Assembly (NCBI GenBank): GCA_903890885.1
Contig: CAITCX010000499.1
Coordinates: 1 to 14,135, forward strand
Origin: an uncultured Dehalococcoidia bacterium
GTDB taxonomy: Bacteria; Chloroflexota; Dehalococcoidia; Dehalococcoidales; UBA3254
Direction of reading: 5' to 3'
Length of the DNA: 14,135 nt
The first letter of the stretch is position 1; the number at the start of each line of letters is the position of its first letter. Below are positions 6,927 to 12,799 of this stretch, one piece after another. The notes under the pieces were generated by a model. It was given only the letters and a program-made list of their open reading frames with translations, searched no databases and was not told the origin of the DNA. A program made the position numbers and the translations under genes.

Positions 6927-7798
6927 ACACCAACCTTGAGACAGTGCTCAGTAAGCTGCACAAGGTCAAACAGGATAAGCCAGGCCATTGGATGGCCGCT
7001 TGCCCTGCTCATAAGGACGATAAAGCCAGTTTATCTATCACCTTTAAAAGTAATCGAATCTTGATGTACTGCATGGCTGGCTGCGATACCATGCAAGTAT
7101 TAAAGTCCATTGATGCAAGCTATAAGGATTTATTTCAGGATGATAAACCGGACTTGATCGCAGTGGATCGGTACCACTATTCCGATGAAGCGGGCAAGGT
7201 TTTATTTACGACAATTCGTTATTTACCCAAGACATTCAAGCAATGTCACGCGGGCCCAGCTGGGGAGACGATCTGGAACCTGGAGGGCGTCAGGCGGGTG
7301 TTGTACCACCTACCGGATCTTCTCAAGGCCGTCTCGTATAGAGATACTATTTTTATAACGGAAGGCGAAAAGGACGCCAATAATATCTGGTTTAAGGCCA
7401 TGCAGCCAGCCACCTGCAACCCCATGGGCGCAGGTAAATGGCGGGATGAGTACACCCAAACACTCAAGGGAGCCGCTGACATTGTCATAGTGCCTGATAA
7501 TGACGCTGCCGGGTATAATCATGCCCGGACAGTCGCGCAGGCACTCTACGGCCTCGTTACGAGGCTGAGAATACTGTTGATTCCGTCACCTTATAAAGAC
7601 TTCAGCGATTGGATGGAAAGTATACCGAAATGGGACAACAACGGCCGTCAGGATTACGACCCTGAAGTCATACAGTTAGAATTTAACAAACTTGTTCAAG
7701 GTGCTGCTGAATACACCCCTGAATTTAAATTTCCGGGTGCGAAAGCCAACGATGGGACAGATTCGCAGTTTAGAGTCATCGGAGGCGCGCAGCTATGA
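6923..7798 (+). CDS. CHC2 zinc finger-Toprim DNA primase
   Basis: This 291-residue protein has an N-terminal CHC2-type zinc finger (Cys27, His30, Cys50, Cys54: CPAH and CMAGC) that recognises template DNA. A Toprim catalytic domain follows, with Glu147 in TEGEKDA, Asp192 and Asp194 in PDNDAAG, and the downstream KDFSDW motif. It should synthesise RNA primers for replication of the element. There is no DnaB-binding helicase domain; the helicase-like ATPase is a separate downstream protein. I placed the start at 6923, not at an upstream in-frame ATG (6869), because ATGA overlap with the zinc-ribbon stop indicates coupling and the fold begins there. Its own stop also overlaps the next start as ATGA. 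Similar primases occur in phages, satellites and plasmids. Confidence 0.92.
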   Translation: MNTNLETVLSKLHKVKQDKPGHWMAACPAHKDDKASLSITFKSNRILMYCMAGCDTMQVLKSIDASYKDLFQDDKPDLIAVDRYHYSDEAGKVLFTTIRYLPKTFKQCHAGPAGETIWNLEGVRRVLYHLPDLLKAVSYRDTIFITEGEKDANNIWFKAMQPATCNPMGAGKWRDEYTQTLKGAADIVIVPDNDAAGYNHARTVAQALYGLVTRLRILLIPSPYKDFSDWMESIPKWDNNGRQDYDPEVIQLEFNKLVQGAAEYTPEFKFPGAKANDGTDSQFRVIGGAQL

Positions 7799-9093
7799 GT
7801 GAGACGATTCCTAATAAAAGTGAGACGATTCTTAATAAACCTGAAATGAAAACCGGATTAAACCGGTATGAGTTCACCTGGGCGGAGCATAAGATTACAG
7901 CTTTATGTGACCGGGTGAATGACGATGGCACAGGTGAATTAGCGGTTTACCATGAGAACGGGTCCGGCAAAGAGATATTGCTTTACACAAATATCAATTT
8001 ACTGAGCGCCAACACCTGTACTCAGATAGCGAAACGGCTCAGCCATAACTTACCGACTGTAAACTGCGATACATTATTAACTTACATTACTCAGCTGACC
8101 ATGCAGGAATTGAGAAGGGGTGAGCCGCCGGTGAGGATCGGAACCAAGCCGGCAGTAATGAAACATGAATACCTGTTAAGGCCGATATTGCAAAAAGGCA
8201 AGTCTACTACCTTATACGCGCCTGGCGGTAGCGTGAAATCTTACCTGGCCGACTTAATAGCGGTATTAATACAGTGTAATGTTGCCGGCATGGATGGGCT
8301 ATGGATACCTGAAGCCGGTAATGTTTTGTATTTAGACTGGGAGGCCTGCAAAGAGGACCATGAGCGCCGTGTGTGGGCTATTAAACTAGGACTGATAAAG
8401 CAGGGTGTTAAAGTTAGCCTGGATGATACGTTTATCTACTCATTTCAAAAGGAACCACTAACCAATAATCTTTATGCCATTCAAAAATTAGTCTCTGATA
8501 ATAATATCGTCCTCACGATAATTGATAGCCATATGGCCGCGCAGGGCTATGGACCGGATCAGGCACAAGTAGCCAGCGAATTCTATAACGCGCTGCGCTG
8601 CCTGAACTGTACTACTCTAACTATCGATCACGTGGACAAGGCCAGCTGGCGGGGTGAAAGTGAAGCGGTGGGGCCTTATGGCTCAGTAGTCAAATATAAC
8701 AGGTCCCGCGCACAGTTTGAACTTATCAAGCAGCAGAACTCAGACGAGGACCATGTTGAACTAGCTTTGAAGCACAGGAAAAACAATGAGGGTAAACTTT
8801 TACCCACTATTGGAATAAGAGTGGACTTTGTGAATAACCACTTGTTGGACCTGGACTATGTGCAATTCTCACCCTGCAACATTAGCGATAATCCGGAACT
8901 ATCCAAAAAGACGCAGAGCTTGAAGCAGAGGCTTGTTCACGAATTGGAAAGTCAATCATTAACCGTTAAGGAACTGCATCAAATACTGGAAAATGGGGAA
9001 AGCACGATTCGCATGGAACTCAACCGTAATAAGAATATCTTTACCAAGTTGCCGGATGATACCTGGGGGGTATTAAGTGATAAAACCGTGTAG
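7795..9093 (+). CDS. RepA-like RecA-fold ATPase with C-terminal winged helix
   Basis: This 432-residue protein resembles the AAA_25/RepA-type hexameric helicases of phages and plasmids. It has a P-loop at residues 142-149 (APGGSVKS), a strand VLYLDWE (177-183), a Walker B-like TIIDS with Asp244, and TIDHVDK at about 277-282. The C-terminal 60 residues form a probable winged helix (SLTVKELHQILENGESTIRMELNR) that could bind the iterons just downstream. The P-loop has Val147 where the classic motif has Gly. Non-glycine residues at this position are found in some relatives, but activity is not certain. The start overlaps the primase stop (ATGA), completing a coupled zinc ribbon-primase-ATPase cassette. 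The likely role is origin recognition and unwinding. The protein begins with a 7-residue tandem repeat (SETIPNK-SETILNK). Confidence 0.88.
   Translation: MSETIPNKSETILNKPEMKTGLNRYEFTWAEHKITALCDRVNDDGTGELAVYHENGSGKEILLYTNINLLSANTCTQIAKRLSHNLPTVNCDTLLTYITQLTMQELRRGEPPVRIGTKPAVMKHEYLLRPILQKGKSTTLYAPGGSVKSYLADLIAVLIQCNVAGMDGLWIPEAGNVLYLDWEACKEDHERRVWAIKLGLIKQGVKVSLDDTFIYSFQKEPLTNNLYAIQKLVSDNNIVLTIIDSHMAAQGYGPDQAQVASEFYNALRCLNCTTLTIDHVDKASWRGESEAVGPYGSVVKYNRSRAQFELIKQQNSDEDHVELALKHRKNNEGKLLPTIGIRVDFVNNHLLDLDYVQFSPCNISDNPELSKKTQSLKQRLVHELESQSLTVKELHQILENGESTIRMELNRNKNIFTKLPDDTWGVLSDKTV
7798..7839 (+). repeat. Two tandem 21-bp units directly after the ATPase start codon
   Basis: Units 7798-7818 and 7819-7839 begin AGTGAGACGATTC and differ at a single base (C versus T at unit position 14). 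They encode SETIPNK and SETILNK. The repeat keeps the reading frame, so copy-number change would only lengthen or shorten the N terminus. Confidence 0.85.
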
Positions 9094-9219
9094 CGTATCA
9101 ACGTATCATATCACCCCTTAAAGGGGGGTGATTGATACGATACGCATCAAGTTAAGATGATACGTATCAATGATACGTGAAGCTAAATGAGATTGGCAAA
9201 ACGTATCAAAAACGTATCA
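9094..9219. repeat. Iteron cluster, putative replication origin
   Basis: The 7-mer CGTATCA or its complement TGATACG occurs exactly eight times in 126 bases: plus orientation at 9094, 9102, 9163, 9202 and 9213; minus orientation at 9133, 9158 and 9171. Two near copies lie at 9138-9149. Positions 9158-9169 form a perfect 12-bp palindrome. A C/G-rich inverted repeat (9110-9117 with 9125-9132, ATCACCCC/GGGGTGAT) sits among them. Clustered iterons directly behind a primase and RepA-like ATPase are the usual sign of a replication origin. The ATPase winged helix or another element protein would be the binder. A role as an operator array for the capsid transcript is the alternative. Confidence 0.85.
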
Positions 9220-9595
9220 AAAGGGGTTTTTATGAATTCATGCCATTTATTGTGAATTGATGTGGGTAGGGGGTTGAAATCTCTAGAAAAAAAAGTTTCC
9301 AAAACCGACTGCTAGCAACGCTGTGAAAAATCACAGAATTTTAGGCAAGAGGGGTATTTCATCAAAATCATAAACAATGTGTGTTTTCAGATTCTCAATA
9401 GAAATCTGATTTCCGGTAATATTTTATTGGATCGATCTAAATTGACGTTTCTCAGCCGGTGCTTGCAGCCGGAGAGTGAAGTCAAGACCAGGGGCTTGTT
9501 GCCTGGGATCGACAGCTTAAAGGACGCTGAAATCTCTTGTAAAATCTTGACGTTTTACCCGAAGAACCTTAGGAAAATAAAATAAAGAGGTTAAA
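9220..9595 (+). other. Gene-free structured region between origin and capsid gene
   Basis: This stretch holds no convincing gene. Its first part is AT-rich (AAGGGGTTTTTATG, then an A8 run near 9290), as expected for an unwinding region or a promoter. Several hairpins follow: CTGTGA-AAAA-TCACAG (9321-9336), CAGATT/AATCTG (9388-9408), a CCGG-flanked stem near 9456 and CCAGG/CCTGG near 9490. TTGACGTTT occurs twice (9442 and 9547) and could supply -35 elements. A 68-codon frame from a GTG at 9379 has no ribosome site and I do not call it. The region could be a long 5' leader of the capsid mRNA, a packaging signal, or a remnant of lost genes. Confidence 0.5.
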
Positions 9596-10942
9596 ATGAG
9601 TTACTTAGACGAAAAAGGTATAAAAAATCGTATACTCGAATTGACTGAAATCAATAAACAGGCTTTTGAAGAGGCGGGACCGGACAACGACATTTCCAAA
9701 ATCAAGTGTTTGGTTGGGAATGATGAATCGAAAATGCGGGCTATAAAAGCCAACACTGAGGAAATCGCAGAACTTAAGAAAAGTCTCGCTGACCTGGATG
9801 CGCTGAAAAAATCCCGCCAGGCCGCTGATGCCGCTTGTGGTTGCACTGGTGTAGACGTTCGCGGTGAGGTTGGTGGTGGTGTTTCAACCGGGTTGAAGCT
9901 GGCTACTAAAGACCGAAGTTTTAAAGGCATGTTTGGCGGGTCTCAGGACACGAAGGGTTTTAAAAGCTTCAATGAATTTCTGAACGTTCTTACATCTGGG
10001 CGGTATGACGAGCGCCTCGTCAATATGAAGGTAGCTACTCAGGGAAGCCCATCTGGGGGCGGCTATGCCGTGCCCATTCAATACGGCAACTGGATCATGG
10101 ATTCATCCCTGGAGTCTGAAATTGTTAGGCCGCGGGCTTCAGTGTGGCCGATGTCAAGCCAATACCTCAAGATTCCCGCGTGGGACAGCTTTAATCACAC
10201 AAGTTCATTGTTTGGTGGTTTCGCCGGGTCCTGGCTCACTGAGAATAGCACGGCTTCAAAGGTGACCGCTACTTTAAGACTACTGACGTTAACCGCCTAC
10301 AAGCTGGGGATTTATACCCAGGCTTCAAGGGAACTGGTGGCCGACGGTATCGACTTTGAAGCACAACTGGCCAATGCTCTGATTAAAAGCATTGGCTGGT
10401 ACCTGGACTTCGCTTTCCTGAATGGTAGCGGCGTTAATCAACCTTTGGGCATTCTGAATGATTCCAGTATCATCACCGAGACCCGGACGGACAGCTCGTC
10501 AATCATTTATGAAGACACTGTGAACATGTATTCCCGGCTGCATCCCGGCTGCATGGGGAATTCGGTGTGGCTGTGCAATCAAACGGCGGTTCCTGAGCTT
10601 ATGAGCATGACCATCGAGACCGGTACTAATTCCGGCGCCTTTGTTCCTGCCTTGCAGAATTCAAACGGAAAATTCACGCTGCACACCCGCCCGGTGATCT
10701 TCACTGAGAAGCTTCCAGCATTAGGCACAAAAGGTGACATCATGCTGGTTGATCTCAGCCAGTACGCTGTGGGAATAAGACAGGAAGTGATTTTCGACCG
10801 CTCCAATGCTCCCGGCTGGAGTGAGGACCTTATAGATTATCGTGGGATCCTTCGCGTTGACGGCCGGCCTATCTGGTCCGCTGCCGTCACACCTGACAGC
10901 GGGTCTACTCTTAGTTGGTGCGTAGTCCTCTCAACCAAATAG
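9596..10942 (+). CDS. HK97-fold phage major capsid protein
   Basis: This 448-residue protein is recognisable as an HK97-family major capsid subunit, the protein that forms the icosahedral shell. Residues 1-80 are a charged helical delta-type scaffold domain (EEIAELKKSLADLDALKK). A flexible Gly-rich stretch (about 83-118) follows, where a head protease would cut. Then come the typical GGGYAVP segment (155-160), the LDFAFLNGSG and QPLGIL motifs, and a C-terminal part with FTEKLPALGTKGDIMLVDLSQYAVG and RVDGRPIWSAA. The length matches full family members, so it is not truncated. The start follows AAAGAGG. No portal, head protease or terminase flanks it as they do in tailed phages. The next gene downstream may encode a companion virion protein. 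Whether it self-assembles or co-assembles with a helper phage capsid is open. Confidence 0.93.
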   Translation: MSYLDEKGIKNRILELTEINKQAFEEAGPDNDISKIKCLVGNDESKMRAIKANTEEIAELKKSLADLDALKKSRQAADAACGCTGVDVRGEVGGGVSTGLKLATKDRSFKGMFGGSQDTKGFKSFNEFLNVLTSGRYDERLVNMKVATQGSPSGGGYAVPIQYGNWIMDSSLESEIVRPRASVWPMSSQYLKIPAWDSFNHTSSLFGGFAGSWLTENSTASKVTATLRLLTLTAYKLGIYTQASRELVADGIDFEAQLANALIKSIGWYLDFAFLNGSGVNQPLGILNDSSIITETRTDSSSIIYEDTVNMYSRLHPGCMGNSVWLCNQTAVPELMSMTIETGTNSGAFVPALQNSNGKFTLHTRPVIFTEKLPALGTKGDIMLVDLSQYAVGIRQEVIFDRSNAPGWSEDLIDYRGILRVDGRPIWSAAVTPDSGSTLSWCVVLSTK

Positions 10943-10955
10943 TTTCAATATTCAG

Positions 10956-10981
10956 ACCCACCCCCAACGGTGGGGGTGGGT
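10956..10981 (+). promoter_or_regulatory. Very strong GC hairpin between capsid gene and next gene
   Basis: ACCCACCCCCA (10956-10966) pairs perfectly with TGGGGGTGGGT (10971-10981) over a 4-base loop, ACGG. No T tract follows (AGCCCAAATAG), so it is not a classic terminator. It lies 14 bases after the capsid stop and about 46 bases before the next start. It could protect the capsid mRNA 3' end or lower expression of the downstream gene. Confidence 0.75.
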
Positions 10982-11026
10982 AGCCCAAATAGTAAGAAAT
11001 AAAAATTTTAAGGAGTTAATAAAAAA

Positions 11027-11575
11027 ATGGCTAGTGAACTGGTTTCTCGGGCTGCCAAGTATTTTGATCTGGTCAATTCTGGTTGTGTTTGGAGGGCTAA
11101 GTCGGCGACCACTGCCGCTGTCATCGCGCCGCCTACTACCGCAAGCATCTTTACCCTGCAAAATAATGAGGTGGACGGCGGAAAGGCTTATATTATTCTG
11201 GATGTTTTCGCGACCTGTATCGCCGCTCCCGCAACACTCAACAACATGGGTATCATGGGTGTAGTCAACAATGCTAAGGTGTCTATTCAGACAGCTTCCG
11301 TGACACCCTTCAATCTGAAAGCCCGCTCTGGACAGACTTACGGCGGGGCTGGCATTCTAGCAGCTCCAGGTGCCAACGTGGTAGATACCGGCTGGAGTGC
11401 TTTCAGTAATTCCGTCACTGGAAACATTGCCTCTTTGCCCGGCATGACGATTTATCAGCCATTGAATGGTTTAATCGTCGTGTCTCCTGGTGGGCTGATC
11501 GGTTTGACAGTCATTGCCAACGCTACCGGCGTAACGGTTCAGCTGGGTTGTACCTGGGCTGAAGTTCAACTCTAG
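11027..11575 (+). CDS. Beta-rich 182-residue protein, putative virion or decoration protein
   Basis: The protein is rich in Ala, Val, Thr, Gly and Asn, with almost no charged residues after position 60. It reads as a chain of beta strands (for example YIILDVFATC, VSIQTASVTPF, GLIVVSPGGLIGLTVIANATGVTVQLGC). No signal peptide, membrane helix or enzyme motif is visible. Such composition is common in capsid decoration, head-fibre and other virion surface proteins, and the gene lies directly behind the capsid gene. I do not recognise a named family, so the structural role is inferred from place and composition. The ribosome site AAGGAG at 11010-11015 lies 11 bases before the ATG, a slightly long spacing. 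No terminator separates it from the capsid gene, only the strong hairpin at 10956. Confidence 0.75.
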   Translation: MASELVSRAAKYFDLVNSGCVWRAKSATTAAVIAPPTTASIFTLQNNEVDGGKAYIILDVFATCIAAPATLNNMGIMGVVNNAKVSIQTASVTPFNLKARSGQTYGGAGILAAPGANVVDTGWSAFSNSVTGNIASLPGMTIYQPLNGLIVVSPGGLIGLTVIANATGVTVQLGCTWAEVQL

Positions 11576-11583
11576 GTGATTCT

Positions 11584-11604
11584 CCAGCCGTAGCAAGCGG
11601 CTGG
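11584..11604 (+). terminator. 7-bp hairpin after the 182-residue gene
   Basis: CCAGCCG (11584-11590) pairs with CGGCTGG (11598-11604), followed by GTTATC rather than a T run. It starts nine bases after the stop codon. It is probably an mRNA 3'-end hairpin or weak terminator. Confidence 0.45.
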
Positions 11605-11656
11605 GTTATCATGATTCGCAGCTTTAAGGCAGTTGCGAAAGTTTCCCTCCATAAAT

Positions 11657-11683
11657 GCCGCCCGGAGTAGTTAACCGGGCGGC
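11657..11683 (+). promoter_or_regulatory. 9-bp GC hairpin just ahead of the microprotein gene
   Basis: GCCGCCCGG (11657-11665) pairs perfectly with CCGGGCGGC (11675-11683) around a 9-base loop. It ends nine bases before the strong ribosome site AAAGGAGG of the 35-residue frame. There is no T tract. It may act in mRNA stability or as a partial attenuator. Confidence 0.5.
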
Positions 11684-11705
11684 GATTAACTTAAAGGAGG
11701 TATTT

Positions 11706-11813
11706 ATGGACCTGTTAAATTTAGATAATTTAACTAACCATCAAATACTGGTTGAAATAGCTCAGTCGATGAGTGAACTTATTGAAGTTATCAAAGTACC
11801 GTTAATAAATTAA
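11706..11813 (+). CDS. 35-residue microprotein with strong ribosome site
   Basis: The ATG follows AAAGGAGG at 11693-11700 with five bases of spacing, the best ribosome site in this part of the element. The product is acidic and amphipathic. A leucine/asparagine-rich start (MDLLNLDNLTNHQ) leads into one probable helix (ILVEIAQSMSELIEVIKV). It could be a small coiled-coil or regulatory peptide. I do not recognise a family. An intrinsic terminator begins 17 bases after the stop, so it is the last gene of the capsid transcript. Confidence 0.6.
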   Translation: MDLLNLDNLTNHQILVEIAQSMSELIEVIKVPLIN

Positions 11814-11830
11814 CTCTTGTTGCGGGAAAG

Positions 11831-11857
11831 GCCGGGGATTAGCTCCCGGCTTTTTTT
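11831..11857 (+). terminator. Intrinsic terminator closing the capsid operon
   Basis: GCCGGG (11831-11836) pairs with CCCGGC (11845-11850), extended by a wobble pair, and is followed by seven T residues. It follows the microprotein gene directly. The minus-strand gene remnant runs into it from the other side. Confidence 0.88.
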
Positions 11858-11858
11858 G

Positions 11859-12071
11859 CGCCTCCAGTTGCCAGCGTGAGGACTGATCTTTACTGATACC
11901 GAGTTCTTTTAGAGTGGGTATATCTTCAGGTGGTCGCATGATACTACCGCCTGTAATATGGTTTTGAATTAACCCCTGTGACCCCTTATTCTTTTCACTA
12001 ACTGCCAGCAATTCCCCAGCTCGTCTCTCAGCCCTCAGCTTTATCTCGGCTGCCTGATTCTGGATGGAATA
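11859..12071 (-). pseudogene. Remnant of a phage/mobile-element gene, truncated at both ends
   Basis: On the minus strand, the frame after the repressor stop codon reads IQNQAAEIKLRAERRAGELL and, further on, PTLKELGISKDQSSRWQLEA. These blocks are typical of a widespread hypothetical protein of phages and integrative elements, often found near methylase or ParB-like genes. Here it has no start: an in-frame TAA at 12072-12074, the repressor stop, lies directly upstream. After WQLEA the expected continuation is missing, and the frame runs into the terminator of the opposite operon before stopping at 11802. The full-length family protein is larger, so both ends have been lost. It marks past deletion of genes between the capsid and repressor blocks. 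Confidence 0.72.
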
Positions 12072-12254
12072 TTAGAAAGTAATTTCCGAGGGTTCCACTT
12101 TTAGAGCTTTAGCAAGTGCCTTTATTGTTTTGAAAGTGGGTTTTTGTAGGCCTTTTTCAAGCCTGTTTATTGTACTGGTACTTACAGATGATAAAGCTGC
12201 CAAATCCCTTTGGGTTAAGAATTGTTTTTTCCTGATATTCTCTAATTTATTCAT
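12072..12254 (-). CDS. Cro/cI-type XRE-family repressor
   Basis: This 60-residue protein is a single HTH_3 domain: FLTQRDLAALSSVSTSTINRLEKGLQKPTFKTIKALAKALKVEPSEI. Helices 2 and 3 form the HTH (TQRDLAALSSVSTSTINRLE). There is no C-terminal dimerisation or RecA-cleavage domain, so induction would not follow the lambda cI route. It faces the 12370 gene across a short region with direct repeats and back-to-back promoters, which suggests it controls both. There is no ribosome site before the ATG. A -10-like TAGTAT ends only six bases upstream, so its mRNA is probably leaderless, as for lambda cI from its maintenance promoter. It is the likely guardian of the integrated state. Confidence 0.88.
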   Translation of the reverse strand: MNKLENIRKKQFLTQRDLAALSSVSTSTINRLEKGLQKPTFKTIKALAKALKVEPSEITF

Positions 12255-12311
12255 GCCTATATACTAACATAATGCCTATATATTGACAATAGAATCATAA
12301 CCTGTTATCTT
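12253..12311. promoter_or_regulatory. Divergent promoter/operator switch between repressor and 12370 gene
   Basis: On the plus strand TTGACA (12283-12288) and TATCTT (12306-12311) are spaced by 17. On the minus strand TTGTCA (12289-12284) and TAGTAT (12266-12261) are also spaced by 17, so the two -35 boxes share bases. The 11-mer ATGCCTATATA occurs twice (12253-12263 and 12272-12282, 19 bases apart). The first copy overlaps the repressor's own start codon and -10 box; the second lies just left of the shared -35 boxes. These are good candidate operators for the XRE repressor. Confidence 0.72.
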
Positions 12312-12324
12312 GTTGTTATCTTGT
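12303..12324 (+). repeat. Two tandem copies of TGTTATCTTGT
   Basis: Two exact 11-bp units (12303-12313 and 12314-12324) overlap the -10 box and the expected start of the rightward transcript. They could be a second regulator site or a recent slippage duplication that also doubles the -10-like TATCTT. Confidence 0.75.
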
Positions 12325-12369
12325 TAGCGTGTAGTTAGCAAAGATGAATAAAAAGGAGGATTTAGACAA

Positions 12370-12711
12370 ATGAAAGAATATAGTGTTAAAGTCATCCATG
12401 GACCACACCGAGGCGAATATTTTAATTCGGATAAATCATGTGTAACTTTAGAAATTGATGGCAGGAAGTATTACCACGATTGGGAGAACGATACTAAAAT
12501 TGAACCCTGTCTTTTAGATTGCTTACTGTGCGAACTCGGAATTCATGAGGTCACATTGCGGAAAGCGGCAAGGGATCATTTTATGGACTACCTTACGGAT
12601 TTAAATTGTGAGATCACATTAGGTGAATTAAAGATGGAAATCATTTTTTTCAGTGAAGGCTGGGAGGCGTGCAACAAGGTTAAAGTTCCTGAGTTTGCGG
12701 GTATAACGTAG
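12370..12711 (+). CDS. Unknown 113-residue protein opposite the repressor
   Basis: The protein is acidic to neutral and soluble. A beta-rich N terminus (EYSVKVIHGPHRGEYF, VTLEIDGRKYYHDWEND) is followed by a cysteine-bearing helix (EPCLLDCLLCELG) and a helical C-terminal half. I do not recognise a family and see no DNA-binding or catalytic motif. AGGAGG at 12354-12359 lies 10 bases before the ATG. It occupies the position of an early gene on the lytic side of a repressor switch, directly upstream of the integrase gene. It could therefore be an antirepressor, induction or excision factor, but this is position-based inference only. Confidence 0.75.
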   Translation: MKEYSVKVIHGPHRGEYFNSDKSCVTLEIDGRKYYHDWENDTKIEPCLLDCLLCELGIHEVTLRKAARDHFMDYLTDLNCEITLGELKMEIIFFSEGWEACNKVKVPEFAGIT

Positions 12712-12799
12712 AGAGTTAAAACCATCCCTTAACGCGCTACAATGCGATTCTGAGCGAGTTTGAGGACTTGACTATATAATGGGTCATAAGGAGGGAGAT

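Noticed and set aside
9094..9219. Iterons as a CRISPR or transposon end
   Set aside because: The 7-mers occur in both orientations at irregular spacing, and no transposase is nearby.
9379..9585. 68-codon open frame starting with GTG between the iterons and the capsid gene
   Set aside because: It has no ribosome site, no recognisable motif and an unusual composition. The stretch shows hairpins and repeated TTGACGTTT, so I treat it as non-coding.
11802..12011. 69-codon minus-strand frame starting at TTG as an intact small gene
   Set aside because: The family-like sequence continues upstream of this TTG to the repressor stop and breaks off at WQLEA. The last 18 codons lie in the terminator and the opposite gene, so a remnant is the better reading.
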